This document shows, piece by piece, positions 44,953-52,740 of a stretch of 53,450 bases of DNA (positions are counted from its first letter, which is position 1; each line of letters starts with the position of its first letter). A model generated the notes under the pieces. That model did no database searches. It was not told the origin of the DNA and saw only the letters and a program-made list of their open reading frames with translations. The position numbers and the translations under genes were made by a program. This DNA comes from Nocardioides pinisoli (GTDB taxonomy: Bacteria; Actinomycetota; Actinomycetes; Propionibacteriales; Nocardioidaceae): assembly GCF_024199985.1 (NCBI RefSeq), contig NZ_JANARS010000015.1:1-53450 (forward strand), in the 5' to 3' direction.

Positions 44953-45945
44953 TCAGTCCAGCGTGAAGTAGTCGGGACCGGAGTAGCGACCGGTCGTCAT
45001 CTTGGTGCGCTGCATGAGCAGGTCGTTGAGCAGCGTGGAGGCGCCGAAGCGGAACCAGTCGGGGTCGAGCCAGTCGTCGCCGCAGATCTCGTTGACCATC
45101 ACGAGGTACTTGATCGCGTCCTTGGTGGTCTTGATGCCGCCGGCGGGCTTGACGCCGACCATCTGGCCAGTCTGCTCGCGGAAGTCGCGGACCGCCTCGA
45201 GCATGATCAGCGTGACCGGGAGGGTGGCGGCCGGCTGCACCTTGCCGGTGGAGGTCTTGATGAAGTGCCCGCCGGCCATCATCGCCAGCCAGCTGGCGCG
45301 GCGGACGTTGTCGTAGGTCTGGAGCTCGCCGGTCTCGAAGATGACCTTGAGGTGCGCGCTGGTGCCGTCGGGGCGGGCGCACGCCTCCTTGACCTGGGCG
45401 ATCTCCTCGTAGACGTCGAGGTAGCGACCGGACAGGAAGGCGCCACGGTCGATGACCATGTCGATCTCGTCGGCGCCGGCCTCGACGGCGTCACGGGTGT
45501 CGGCGAGCTTGATGTCCATCGCCGCGCGACCGCTGGGGAACGCGGTGGCGACCGCCGCGACGTGCACGCCGCTGTCGCCGAGCGTCTGCTTGGCGGTGGG
45601 CACCATGTCGGGGTAGACGCAGACGGCCGCGGTGGCCGGGCAGGTCGGGTCGGCGGGGTCGGGGCGCATCGCCTTGGAGGCGAGCGCGCGGACCTTGCCG
45701 TGGGTGTCCTGGCCCTCGAGCGTGGTCAGGTCGACCATCCGGATGGCCAGGTCGATGGCGAAGGCCTTCGACGTGGTCTTGATGGACCGGGTGGCCAGAC
45801 CGGCGGCGCGGGCCTCGCACCCGACCTGGTCGACCCCGGGGAGTCCGTGGAGGAAGCGGCGGAGCGAGGACTCCGAGCGCACGACGTCGTCGAAGACCCC
45901 GGTCGCGGAGGGGGAGCTCGCCGTTGAGCTGGCAATGGGTGTCAC
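44953..45945 (-). CDS. deoC: Deoxyribose-phosphate aldolase
   Basis: This 330-aa class I aldolase splits 2-deoxyribose-5-phosphate into acetaldehyde and glyceraldehyde-3-phosphate. The Schiff-base lysine is in 'HFIKTSTGKVQ', and the second active-site lysine in 'GVKPAGGIKTTKDA'. The family start 'IDLAIRMVDLTTLEGQDT' and 'AVCVYPDMV' are present. It is longer than E. coli DeoC because of a Ser/Thr-rich N-terminal extension of about 35 residues. The start is GTG 45945, exactly 6 nt after TATGCT (leaderless). It is first of deoC-ALDH-ALDH homologue, so the acetaldehyde is made and consumed by one operon. Confidence 0.93.
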   Translation of the reverse strand: MTPIASSTASSPSATGVFDDVVRSESSLRRFLHGLPGVDQVGCEARAAGLATRSIKTTSKAFAIDLAIRMVDLTTLEGQDTHGKVRALASKAMRPDPADPTCPATAAVCVYPDMVPTAKQTLGDSGVHVAAVATAFPSGRAAMDIKLADTRDAVEAGADEIDMVIDRGAFLSGRYLDVYEEIAQVKEACARPDGTSAHLKVIFETGELQTYDNVRRASWLAMMAGGHFIKTSTGKVQPAATLPVTLIMLEAVRDFREQTGQMVGVKPAGGIKTTKDAIKYLVMVNEICGDDWLDPDWFRFGASTLLNDLLMQRTKMTTGRYSGPDYFTLD

Positions 45946-45951
45946 CGACCC

Positions 45952-45957
45952 AGCATA
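45952..45957 (-). promoter_or_regulatory. -10 element, leaderless deoC promoter
   Basis: On the minus strand TATGCT is followed by GGGTCG and the deoC GTG. Confidence 0.65.
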
Positions 45958-46023
45958 GAGTTGGCCGAGACACCCCCGGCAATCCGCAGGGGCCCAATGT
46001 CTGCCCAAAACGGCGAGGAGATC

Positions 46024-46632
46024 ATGGCACGCCTGCAGGACGATCGTGAGGCCGTGGTGGAGCGGTTCACGCCCACCAGTGGACGGGTCTCCGGGTGGGC
46101 CGCCCTGGCGCTCAGCGTGACGGTCGTGGTGGCCGCGGTGGCCTATCGCGACGAGGGCTTCCCCATGTGGGTGGGCGCCGCCGCGCTGCTCGTCGGCGTG
46201 CTGGCGTGGGCCGCGATGCTGCGTCCGGCGCTGTGGGTCACCGAGGAGCACCTGGTGATGCGCAACCTCGGCGAGACGGTCCACATCAGGCTGGCCGCGG
46301 TCGAGGAGATGGCCGTGCGCCAGGTCCTCGCGGTCCGCGCCGCGGACCGGCGGCTGGTCAGCACCGTCCTGGGGCGCACGTGGCGCAAGACGGTCACCTC
46401 CCGTCGCGACCCGTCCGCCGCGGACGGTCCCCGGGAGGGGATGGGCTACGTCGACTGGGCCGAGCACCGCATCCGCGAGCTCGTCGACGCTGCGCGCGAG
46501 CGCGCCGGCGTCACCGCCGGCTCCCGGGAGCAGCTCGCCCTGCCCGACGCCGTACGACGCGAGCCCGCGGCCGTGCCCCTCGCGCTCATCGGGGTGGCCC
46601 TCGTGCTGCTCGTCGTCAGCCTCTTCCTCTGA
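46024..46632 (+). CDS. PH-like membrane protein
   Basis: This 202-aa protein has two N-terminal membrane helices ('GWAALALSVTVVVAAVAY', 'MWVGAAALLVGVLAWAAML'). They are followed by a cytoplasmic segment beginning 'PALWVTEEHLVMRNLGETVH' that looks like a bacterial PH domain of the YdbT/DUF type, and by a final C-terminal helix ('PLALIGVALVLLVVSLFL'). The function of such proteins is unknown. The ATG at 46024 has GAGGAG 4-5 nt upstream. In-frame ATG 45997 and TTG 45961 are possible but lack that signal. It is divergent from deoC, and its 3' end overlaps the convergent TetR gene by 17 bp. Confidence 0.72.
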   Translation: MARLQDDREAVVERFTPTSGRVSGWAALALSVTVVVAAVAYRDEGFPMWVGAAALLVGVLAWAAMLRPALWVTEEHLVMRNLGETVHIRLAAVEEMAVRQVLAVRAADRRLVSTVLGRTWRKTVTSRRDPSAADGPREGMGYVDWAEHRIRELVDAARERAGVTAGSREQLALPDAVRREPAAVPLALIGVALVLLVVSLFL

Positions 46633-47269
46633 CCTCGGCGACGAACGCCGCCTCGATGCCGTCGAGCACCAGGGTGAGGCCGTGCTCGAACTCGTCGCCG
46701 TAGGCGTAATCCTTGCCCGCGATCCGCTCGGCGACGAGCTCGGCCATCCAGGGGCGGTCGACGAGGGCTGCGGCGATCTCGTCGATGAACTCGTCGGCGG
46801 TGCCGGGTTCGAAGGGCAGGTTCACCTCGGTGAGCACGAAGCCGAAGGTGTAGGCGTCGAGCACCGAGAACGCGTGCGCAGCGAGGGCGACGGTGAAGCC
46901 GTCCGTGCGCAGGCAGCCGAGCACGGCGTCGTGGTGGCCGAACGTGGCCGGACCGGCGGAGCGGCGGGACTCGAGCAGTCCGAGGCCCCACGGGTGCGCG
47001 GCGAGCACGGCACGGGCCGAGCGAGCCCGCGCCTCCATCTCGCCGCGCCACGGCGCCCCGATCGTCGGTGTCGTGATCTGGGCGAAGACCCAGTCCGCGA
47101 GGCCGTCGAGGAGCGCGTCCTTGCTGGCGACGTGGTGGTAGAGCGACATCGCCTCGACCCCGAGCTCGCGGCCGACGCTGCGCATGCTCACCCCGGCCAG
47201 CCCGGACGCGTCGGCGACCCGGCTCGCGGCGTCGACGACGCGGTCGGCGGACAGAGGTGGTCTGGACAC
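46616..47269 (-). CDS. TetR-family repressor
   Basis: This 217-aa TetR/AcrR regulator has an N-terminal helix-turn-helix (about 8-50): 'VVDAASRVADASGLAGVSMRS' is split by the first helix boundary, followed by 'VGRELGVEAMSLYHHVASKD'. The C-terminal domain ('FSVLDAYTFGFVLTEVNLP', 'FEHGLTLVLDGIEA') is of the TetR_C type that forms dimers and binds a hydrophobic ligand. The start is GTG 47269 with GAGGAG 6 nt upstream. Two identical palindromes between this gene and the divergent oxidoreductase are its probable operators, so it should repress itself and the oxidoreductase until an unknown inducer binds. Confidence 0.9.
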   Translation of the reverse strand: MSRPPLSADRVVDAASRVADASGLAGVSMRSVGRELGVEAMSLYHHVASKDALLDGLADWVFAQITTPTIGAPWRGEMEARARSARAVLAAHPWGLGLLESRRSAGPATFGHHDAVLGCLRTDGFTVALAAHAFSVLDAYTFGFVLTEVNLPFEPGTADEFIDEIAAALVDRPWMAELVAERIAGKDYAYGDEFEHGLTLVLDGIEAAFVAEVRGRG

Positions 47270-47290
47270 GTGCGGCTCCTCGGTTGGTGT

Positions 47291-47304
47291 CTTACGGGTG
47301 TAAG
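47291..47304. promoter_or_regulatory. TetR operator copy 1
   Basis: CTTAC-GGGT-GTAAG is a perfect palindrome of two 5-bp arms, 21 bp upstream of the TetR GTG. The shared core extends to CTTACGGGTGTAAGGC on the right side. Confidence 0.75.
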
Positions 47305-47324
47305 GCTACGGTGTCCGCATCAGG

Positions 47325-47338
47325 CTTACGGGTGTAAG
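47325..47338. promoter_or_regulatory. TetR operator copy 2
   Basis: This is an identical CTTACGGGTGTAAG, 34 bp centre to centre from copy 1 and 15 bp before the oxidoreductase ATG. Here the palindrome extends to GCTTACGGGTGTAAGGC. Its position would block transcription or early elongation of the oxidoreductase gene. Confidence 0.75.
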
Positions 47339-47353
47339 GCACGGGAGGCGCGG

Positions 47354-48295
47354 ATGAGGGCAGCAGTCGTGGAGCGGTACGGACCGCCGGAGGTCGTCTC
47401 GGTGCGGGAGCTGCCCGACCCGGTCGCCGGGAAGGGCCAGGTCGTCGTGCGCGTCCGCGCGACGACCGTCAACTCCGGGGACGCCCGGATCCGCGGGTGC
47501 CGCTTCCCGCGCGGTTTCTCCGTCCCGGGGCGCCTCGCCCTCGGCTGGAGCGGGCCGCGTCGGTCCGTGCTGGGCGTGGTCTACTCGGGCGTCGTCGAGT
47601 CGGTCGGACCTGGTGTCGCGCGGGTCTCGGTGGGGGACGAGGTCGTCGGGATGACCGGTGCCGCGATGGGTGCGCACGCCGAGCTCGCCGCCGTACGCGC
47701 CGACCGGCTCACCCCCAAGCCGCCGGGCGTCACCCATCAGGATGCCGCAGCGGTGGTGTTCGGCGGCAGCACTGCACGACACGTCCTGCGCGACGTCGTG
47801 GCGCCGGGCCGTCGTGTGCTGGTCAACGGAGCCGCCGGTGCCGTCGGGACCGCCGCCGTGCAGGTGGCCCACCTGGCCGGCGCGCACGTCGCAGCCGTCT
47901 GCAGCGGGTCGAACGCCCACCTGGTCCGGTCGCTCGGAGCGGACGAGGTGGTCGACCGGGGGAGGACCTCTGTCCACGACCTGCCCGCGGTGTACGACGT
48001 CGTGCTCGACGCGGTGGGCAACCTCGACCGGCGCTCGGGGCGCAGGCTGCTCGCGCCCGACGGCGTGCTGATCCTGGCTGTCGCGGGCCTGGCCGACACC
48101 GTCCTGGCGCGCGGCAAGGTCCGGGCCGGCCCCTGGCCGGAGGACCCGGCCGACTTCGCGTGGCTGCTCGAGCGCCTCGCGGCGGGCGAGCTCCGGCCGG
48201 TGGTCGGGCGGACGCTGCCGCTCGACGAGATCGTCGAGGCCCACCGGATCGTCGACTCCGGTCACAAGGTCGGCAACCTGGTCCTCACGCCGTGA
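47354..48295 (+). CDS. Quinone oxidoreductase-like MDR protein
   Basis: This 313-aa medium-chain dehydrogenase/reductase of the quinone oxidoreductase/zeta-crystallin group reduces quinones or enones using NADPH. 'MRAAVVERYGPPEVVSVREL' is the family start. 'VNGAAGAVGTAAVQVAHLAG' is the cofactor-binding Rossmann loop, and 'VLDAVGNLDRRSG' follows. The catalytic-zinc ligands of alcohol dehydrogenases are absent, consistent with a zinc-free member. The ATG at 47354 has GGGAGG 5-6 nt upstream. It is divergent from TetR with two operators between, so it is probably induced by an electrophile or drug. Its 3' end overlaps the convergent YidC gene by 11 bp. Confidence 0.87.
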   Translation: MRAAVVERYGPPEVVSVRELPDPVAGKGQVVVRVRATTVNSGDARIRGCRFPRGFSVPGRLALGWSGPRRSVLGVVYSGVVESVGPGVARVSVGDEVVGMTGAAMGAHAELAAVRADRLTPKPPGVTHQDAAAVVFGGSTARHVLRDVVAPGRRVLVNGAAGAVGTAAVQVAHLAGAHVAAVCSGSNAHLVRSLGADEVVDRGRTSVHDLPAVYDVVLDAVGNLDRRSGRRLLAPDGVLILAVAGLADTVLARGKVRAGPWPEDPADFAWLLERLAAGELRPVVGRTLPLDEIVEAHRIVDSGHKVGNLVLTP

Positions 48296-49082
48296 CGCGG
48301 CGGGCCGCGGCGGCGGTGCCGGGGGTGGGCCACCACCGCGCGATCGCCGCCGACTGGCCCAGCGTCCACGTCGAGCTGCACACCCAGTAGACGAGCAGGG
48401 CCACCGGGACCACGCCTCCCGCCAGCAGCATCCCGCCGGCCGACATCACCGGCATGATGCGCTGCGCGGCGACCATCGCCTCGGGCATGCCGTCGACCGA
48501 GGTGTTGGGGGCCACGACGAAGCGCTGGGTGACGTAGGACAGCGCGGCCGCGGTCAGGGCCAGCCCGGCGACGACGGCGAGGTGGATCCCGCCGGAGCCG
48601 AGGTAGCCGTGGCCGGCGAGCGAGACGCCGACGATCGAGGCGGCGCCGAACGACGACACCAGCCCCGGCCCCATCGCGCCGACCGCCACTCCGGAGGCGA
48701 CGTCGGAGACGAGGTGGTAGAGCCCGAGCCAGACCGGCAGCTGCACCAGCACCGGCAGGCAGCCGAGCCGGCTGACCCCGTGCTCGGCGGACACGGCGCG
48801 GCGCTCGTCCATGTGGGCGCGGAGGCTCTCGGCGTCGGTGCGGCCGCGGTAGCGCTCGGCGATGCCCTGCAGGTGCGGCCGGGCGCGGGCCGAGGCGTGG
48901 GCCTGGCGGACGCCGTGGACGACGAAGGGCAGCAGGAGGAGCCGGACGAGGACGACGAGGGAGGCGACGCCGAGCACCCACGTGACAGCGGAGTCGGGGG
49001 AGGCGCCGAGCGCGGTCAGGGCGTCGTGGGTGGTGGCGAGGACGGTCGCGAGGGCGTGCTTGAGCGGGTCGAGCAAGGACAT
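48285..49082 (-). CDS. YidC/Oxa1-family membrane insertase paralogue
   Basis: This 265-aa insertase folds membrane proteins into the cytoplasmic membrane. It has the typical five-helix core: 'AVTWVLGVASLVVLVRLLLL', the cytoplasmic hairpin 'SARARPHLQGIAERYRGRT', then 'GCLPVLVQLPVWLGLYHLV', 'GGIHLAVVAGLALTAAALSY' and 'PVALLVYWVCSSTWTLGQ'. The Arg in 'LVRLLLLPF' corresponds to the hydrophilic groove Arg. It is shorter than housekeeping YidC and lacks that gene's rpmH/jag neighbours, so it is an accessory copy. The ATG at 49082 has AGGAGA 5 nt upstream. A small DUF6412-like gene precedes it on the same strand. Confidence 0.88.
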   Translation of the reverse strand: MSLLDPLKHALATVLATTHDALTALGASPDSAVTWVLGVASLVVLVRLLLLPFVVHGVRQAHASARARPHLQGIAERYRGRTDAESLRAHMDERRAVSAEHGVSRLGCLPVLVQLPVWLGLYHLVSDVASGVAVGAMGPGLVSSFGAASIVGVSLAGHGYLGSGGIHLAVVAGLALTAAALSYVTQRFVVAPNTSVDGMPEAMVAAQRIMPVMSAGGMLLAGGVVPVALLVYWVCSSTWTLGQSAAIARWWPTPGTAAAARRVTA

Positions 49083-49137
49083 GGGTGTCTCCTGGATGAG
49101 GTGGAAGGGTCTGCAAGGCGTCGCGCGGGGCGACGAC

Positions 49138-49446
49138 TCAGACGCGTCCAGGAGCACGCGGGCGCACCGGGTGGACCACGTCGGTGGTCCGTCCGGCGAG
49201 CACGAGCGGGATGTCGGCCGCGCGACGGCGCGGCCGGAGCGAGTGGATGCCGTCGTCGGGCACGGCCAGCAGGCAGTGCACGCCGGCCAGGGCGCTGGCC
49301 GCGGAGAGGGCGGTCATCACGACGACGGTCTGGGCGGTCGCCGTCGGGTCCAGCGACGCGGCCGCGAGGAGCGACGCGACGCCGAGCAGGGCGAGGACGA
49401 GCGCGAGGCGCGCCCGTGCTGCCGCATCGACGACGGTCCGGACCAT
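49138..49446 (-). CDS. Small membrane protein (DUF6412-like) beside YidC
   Basis: This 102-aa protein has two hydrophobic helices ('RLALVLALLGVASLLAAAS' and 'TVVVMTALSAASALAGVHCL') and a basic Arg/Pro-rich cytoplasmic tail ('DDGIHSLRPRRRAADIPLVL'). Small two-helix proteins, annotated DUF6412 as I recall, commonly precede accessory yidC genes in actinobacteria. The pairing here (55 bp apart, same strand) fits, but the family assignment is from memory. The start is ATG 49446, exactly 6 nt after TACCCT (leaderless). It may help or regulate the insertase (inference). Confidence 0.7.
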   Translation of the reverse strand: MVRTVVDAAARARLALVLALLGVASLLAAASLDPTATAQTVVVMTALSAASALAGVHCLLAVPDDGIHSLRPRRRAADIPLVLAGRTTDVVHPVRPRAPGRV

Positions 49447-49452
49447 GGACCG

Positions 49453-49458
49453 AGGGTA
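49453..49458 (-). promoter_or_regulatory. -10 element, leaderless promoter
   Basis: On the minus strand TACCCT is followed by CGGTCC and the ATG of the small membrane protein that precedes yidC. Confidence 0.55.
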
Positions 49459-49466
49459 GCGGGTGG

Positions 49467-50615
49467 TCAGCGCAGCTCGTAGGCGCCGAGGTCGGTGCGG
49501 CCGACCACCTTCCGAGGCTCGTAGCGGGCCGGGTGGACGTACTGCTGCTGGGCCCGCCAGCGCGGCGGCACGTGGGCGCCGCGATCGACGGCGCGCGACG
49601 ACCGGGTGAGCCGGTAGTCCTGCCGGGCAGGGGCCACGAAGCCACCGGGCCCCACCCGGCGGTTGGCCCGGGCGTCGGCGGCCTCGCCGGTGAAGAGCGC
49701 GCCGGGTCCGACCAGGAGGTTGTTGCGCAGGTGGGCGTCGCTGCCCTCGGCGAGGGCGACGAAGGTGCCGCTCGCGCGCTCGTTGACGAAGGTGTTGTTG
49801 ACGACCCACAGGTCGCGCGAGGGGTGGGTGAACCCCTCGGCGCCGTAGGACACGAGCGTGGCGTTCTCCGAGCGCGGACCCTGCACGACGACGTTGCCGG
49901 CGACGAGGGAGCTGCCCCCGTTGGGCAGGTCGATGGAGTAGCTCGCGGTGGCTGCGCCGTCGCTGATCCGGTTGGCGGCGATGGTGTTGCTCGCCGCCCG
50001 TGACTTGAGCTCGTGGCCGGTGTCCGCGCCGGACAACCAGCACCCGGCCACGGTCAGGGAGCGCACGGCGCCGACGTAGAGGTTGTGCGAGTAGCCGTCA
50101 CCGGCCCCGTTGCCGAAGAAGCGTGACCCCGTGATGAACACGTCGCTGTCGGAGTCGTCCCCGGTGAGGATGCCGTTCTCGTTGTGGTGGAACCAGCTGC
50201 GGTCGACCGTCAGGCCCGTTCCCTCGAGGCGGATGCCCGCGCCGTTGCCGTCGGCGACGGCCGCGCCGCTGAACTCGATCCGGTCGACCGTGGTGTTGTC
50301 GCCCTGCAGGACCCAGATCGCCTTGCCCTGGGCGTCGTTGCCGTCGGCGCGGAGGTGGGCGCGGGCGCCGTCGCCGGCCAGGGTCAGGTCGTCCTGGGTC
50401 CAGGTGGCGACGTCGCCGGAGTAGGTGCCGGGGTCGATCAGCACCGTGTCGCCGTCACGGGCGACCGCGGCCGCCGCGCTCGGCGTGGTCAGCGCCCGGT
50501 CAGGCCCCACGCGCCACGTGCGCGGACCCCCGTCGGCGTACGACGTCGTGCCGGGCGACACGGCGAGCAGGCCCGCCGCGAGGGCGAGGGACGAAAGGAC
50601 CCGCCGGGCGGGCAC
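49467..50615 (-). CDS. Secreted right-handed beta-helix protein
   Basis: This 382-aa exported protein has a signal peptide (residues 1-27, 'SSLALAAGLLAVSPGTTSYA'). The rest is a right-handed parallel beta-helix with recurring 20-25-residue coils, seen in 'VDRIEFSGAAVADGNGAGIR', 'GILTGDDSDSDVFITGSRFF' and 'SLTVAGCWLSGADTGHELKS'. The opening 'VGPDRALTTPSAAAAVARDG' followed by 'DTVLIDPGTY' is that of pectin-lyase-like or DUF1565-type proteins. No catalytic Asp/Lys set is obvious, so polysaccharide binding or lyase activity stays open. The start is GTG 50615, one base after the phosphosugar mutase stop, so expression may be coupled to that gene although the functions seem unrelated. Confidence 0.75.
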   Translation of the reverse strand: MPARRVLSSLALAAGLLAVSPGTTSYADGGPRTWRVGPDRALTTPSAAAAVARDGDTVLIDPGTYSGDVATWTQDDLTLAGDGARAHLRADGNDAQGKAIWVLQGDNTTVDRIEFSGAAVADGNGAGIRLEGTGLTVDRSWFHHNENGILTGDDSDSDVFITGSRFFGNGAGDGYSHNLYVGAVRSLTVAGCWLSGADTGHELKSRAASNTIAANRISDGAATASYSIDLPNGGSSLVAGNVVVQGPRSENATLVSYGAEGFTHPSRDLWVVNNTFVNERASGTFVALAEGSDAHLRNNLLVGPGALFTGEAADARANRRVGPGGFVAPARQDYRLTRSSRAVDRGAHVPPRWRAQQQYVHPARYEPRKVVGRTDLGAYELR

Positions 50616-50616
50616 C

Positions 50617-52293
50617 TCAGCCGCCGACGGGCTGGCCGAAGGCGGCTCCCCGCAGGTCGGCCTTGATCGCGTCGAGCCGGCCGGCGGCGGAGATGCGGGC
50701 CGCGTCGGCGCCGCCCCCGTCGGTGCCCGTCTCCACGGGGACGACGACCTCGAGGTAGCACTTGACCTTGGGCTCGGTGCCGCTGGGACGCACGATGACC
50801 CGGGCGCCCTCGGCCAGCGTGTAGCGCAGCCCGTCGGTGGGCGGGAGCGTCGCCGATCCCTCCGAGAGGTCCTCGACCCTCTCGACGGCGAGCCCGCCGA
50901 GGGTGGTCGGGGGCGCGGCGCGCAGCCGGTCCATGGTGGCCGGGATGGCGGCGAGGTCGTCGAAGCGGACCGACAGCTGGTCGGTGGCGTGCAGGCCGTG
51001 CCGCTCGGCGATGTCGTCGAGGATGTCGGTGAGGCCGCGTCCCTCGGCCTTGGCCTGCGCCGCGAGCTCGCACACGAGCAGCAGCGCCGAGACGCCGTCC
51101 TTGTCCTTGACGTGCTCGGGGTCGCAGCAGTAGCCGAGGGCCTCCTCGTAGCCGAAGGCGAGGCCCTCGACGCGGCCGATCCACTTGAAGCCGGTGAGCG
51201 TCTCCTCGTGCGGCTGCCCGGCCGCGGCGGCCATCTTGCCGAGCAGGCTGGAGGAGACGATCGAGTTGGCGTAGGTGCCCTGCCGCCCCCGGGCGAGCAG
51301 GTGGTGGGCCAGCAGGGCGCCCACCTCGTCGCCGCGCAGCATCCGCCAGCCGTGGACGTCGGGCACCGCGACGGCGCACCGGTCGGCGTCGGGGTCGTTG
51401 GCGACCACCAGGTCGGCCTTCTGCTCCGCGGCGAGGGCCATCGCGAGGTCCATCGCGCCCGGCTCCTCGGGGTTCGGGAAGGAGACGGTCGGGAAGTCGG
51501 GGTCGGGGTGCTCCTGCTGCTCGACGATGTGCGGGGCGTCGAATCCCGCGGTCTCCAGCACCTGCGCGACCGTCGTACCGCCGACGCCGTGCAGCGGGGT
51601 GTAGACGATGCGCAGGTCGCGGGGGCCGTCCTCGGCCAGGCTCGCGGCGGTGTCGAGGTAGCGGTCGACGATCTCCTCGCTGACCAGACGGCCGGCGTCG
51701 CCCCGGGGGAGCTCCGCGAGCGGGCCGACGGCGGCGATCCGGGCGGCGATCTCGGTGTCGGCGGGCGGGACGATCTGGCTGCCGTCGCCGAGGTAGACCT
51801 TGTAGCCGTTGTCCTGCGGGGGGTTGTGGCTGGCGGTGACCATCACGCCGGCCGCGCAGCCCAGCTCGCGGATCGCGAAGGCGAGGACCGGCGTGGGCAG
51901 CGTCCGCGGCATCACGAGGGCCTTGAAGCCGGCGCCGGTCATCACCTCCGCGGTGTCGCGCGCGAAGACGTCGGAGTTGTGCCGAGCGTCGAAGCCGATG
52001 ACCACGGACCCGCCGCGGTGGCCGGTGTCGAGGAGGTAGGCCGCCAGGCCGGCGGCCGCGCGGGTGACCACCACGCGGTTCATCCGGTTGGGGCCGGCGC
52101 CGAGCGCTCCGCGCAGGCCGGCGGTGCCGAACTCCAGGGTGCCGGCGAACCGGTCGGCGAGGTCGGTCTCCTCGCCGCGCTCGGCGGCGGCCACGAGGGC
52201 CTCCAGCTCCGCGCGGGTCTGCTCGTCGGGGTCCTCGGCGGCCCAGGCGCGGGCCGCCTCGAGCAGGTCGGTCTGGTCGGTCGGCACGATCAT
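50617..52293 (-). CDS. Phosphosugar mutase (PmmB/PGM2-like)
   Basis: This 558-aa alpha-D-phosphohexomutase family enzyme moves a phosphate between C1 and C6 (or C5) of sugar phosphates through a phosphoserine. 'DRFAGTLEFGTAGLRGALGA' is the N-terminal signature of the PGM2/PgcA branch. The phosphoserine is Ser155 in 'VMVTASHNPPQDNGYK', the metal loop is 'ANDPDADRCAVAV', and phosphate binding is in 'RPSGTEPKVKCYLE'. Members of this branch include phosphopentomutases. In mycobacteria pmmB lies with nucleoside genes, so ribose/deoxyribose-phosphate activity is plausible here. The start is ATG 52293, exactly 6 nt after TAGCGT (leaderless). Confidence 0.9.
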   Translation of the reverse strand: MIVPTDQTDLLEAARAWAAEDPDEQTRAELEALVAAAERGEETDLADRFAGTLEFGTAGLRGALGAGPNRMNRVVVTRAAAGLAAYLLDTGHRGGSVVIGFDARHNSDVFARDTAEVMTGAGFKALVMPRTLPTPVLAFAIRELGCAAGVMVTASHNPPQDNGYKVYLGDGSQIVPPADTEIAARIAAVGPLAELPRGDAGRLVSEEIVDRYLDTAASLAEDGPRDLRIVYTPLHGVGGTTVAQVLETAGFDAPHIVEQQEHPDPDFPTVSFPNPEEPGAMDLAMALAAEQKADLVVANDPDADRCAVAVPDVHGWRMLRGDEVGALLAHHLLARGRQGTYANSIVSSSLLGKMAAAAGQPHEETLTGFKWIGRVEGLAFGYEEALGYCCDPEHVKDKDGVSALLLVCELAAQAKAEGRGLTDILDDIAERHGLHATDQLSVRFDDLAAIPATMDRLRAAPPTTLGGLAVERVEDLSEGSATLPPTDGLRYTLAEGARVIVRPSGTEPKVKCYLEVVVPVETGTDGGGADAARISAAGRLDAIKADLRGAAFGQPVGG

Positions 52294-52299
52294 GGACGC

Positions 52300-52305
52300 A
52301 CGCTA
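52300..52305 (-). promoter_or_regulatory. -10 element, leaderless promoter
   Basis: On the minus strand TAGCGT is followed by GCGTCC and the ATG of the phosphosugar mutase. Confidence 0.6.
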
Positions 52306-52352
52306 TCCCCACGGGCCGTGACGTTGTCGGTGGGCGGTGCCACGATCGGCTC

Positions 52353-52724
52353 ATGATCGATCACCTGGGCATCAACTGCACCGACCTGCCGCGGGCGGCG
52401 GCGTTCTACGACCGTGTCCTGGGCGTGCTGGGGCACCGACGCCTGATGGACTTCGAGGAGGCCATCGGCTACGGCACCGAGGAGCCGGACTTCTGGATCA
52501 GCACCTTCGAGGGCGTCGGTCCCAACCGGGAGGTCCACGTGGCCTTCCGGGCCCCGGACGCCGCCACCGTGCGGGCGTGGCACGCCGAGGCGGTGGCCGC
52601 CGGCGCCGAGTCGCTCCACGAGCCGAGGCTGTGGCCGGAGTACCACCCCGGCTACTACGGCGCCTTCGTCCGCGACACCGAGGGCAACAACATCGAGGCC
52701 GTCTGCCACACCGGCGACTCCTGA
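52353..52724 (+). CDS. VOC-family (glyoxalase-like) protein
   Basis: This 123-aa vicinal-oxygen-chelate fold protein is a small single-domain member of the glyoxalase/dioxygenase/fosfomycin-resistance superfamily. 'IDHLGINCTDLPRAAAFYDR' opens the first beta-alpha-beta-beta-beta unit. 'VHVAFRAPDAATVRAWHAEA' opens the second, and 'YYGAFVRDTEGNNIEAVCH' provides the last metal-site Glu. Candidate metal ligands are His4, His in 'VHVAF' and Glu in 'NIEAV'. The reaction cannot be specified. The ATG at 52353 has CACGAT 6 nt upstream, a weak leaderless promoter. It is divergent from the mutase gene and followed closely by the MOSC gene. Confidence 0.82.
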   Translation: MIDHLGINCTDLPRAAAFYDRVLGVLGHRRLMDFEEAIGYGTEEPDFWISTFEGVGPNREVHVAFRAPDAATVRAWHAEAVAAGAESLHEPRLWPEYHPGYYGAFVRDTEGNNIEAVCHTGDS

Positions 52725-52728
52725 CGGC

Positions 52729-52734
52729 TAGCGT
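52729..52734 (+). promoter_or_regulatory. -10 element, leaderless promoter
   Basis: TAGCGT is followed by GTGCGG and then GTG 52741 of the MOSC gene. This decides between GTG 52735 and GTG 52741 in favour of the latter. Confidence 0.6.
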
Positions 52735-52740
52735 GTGCGG

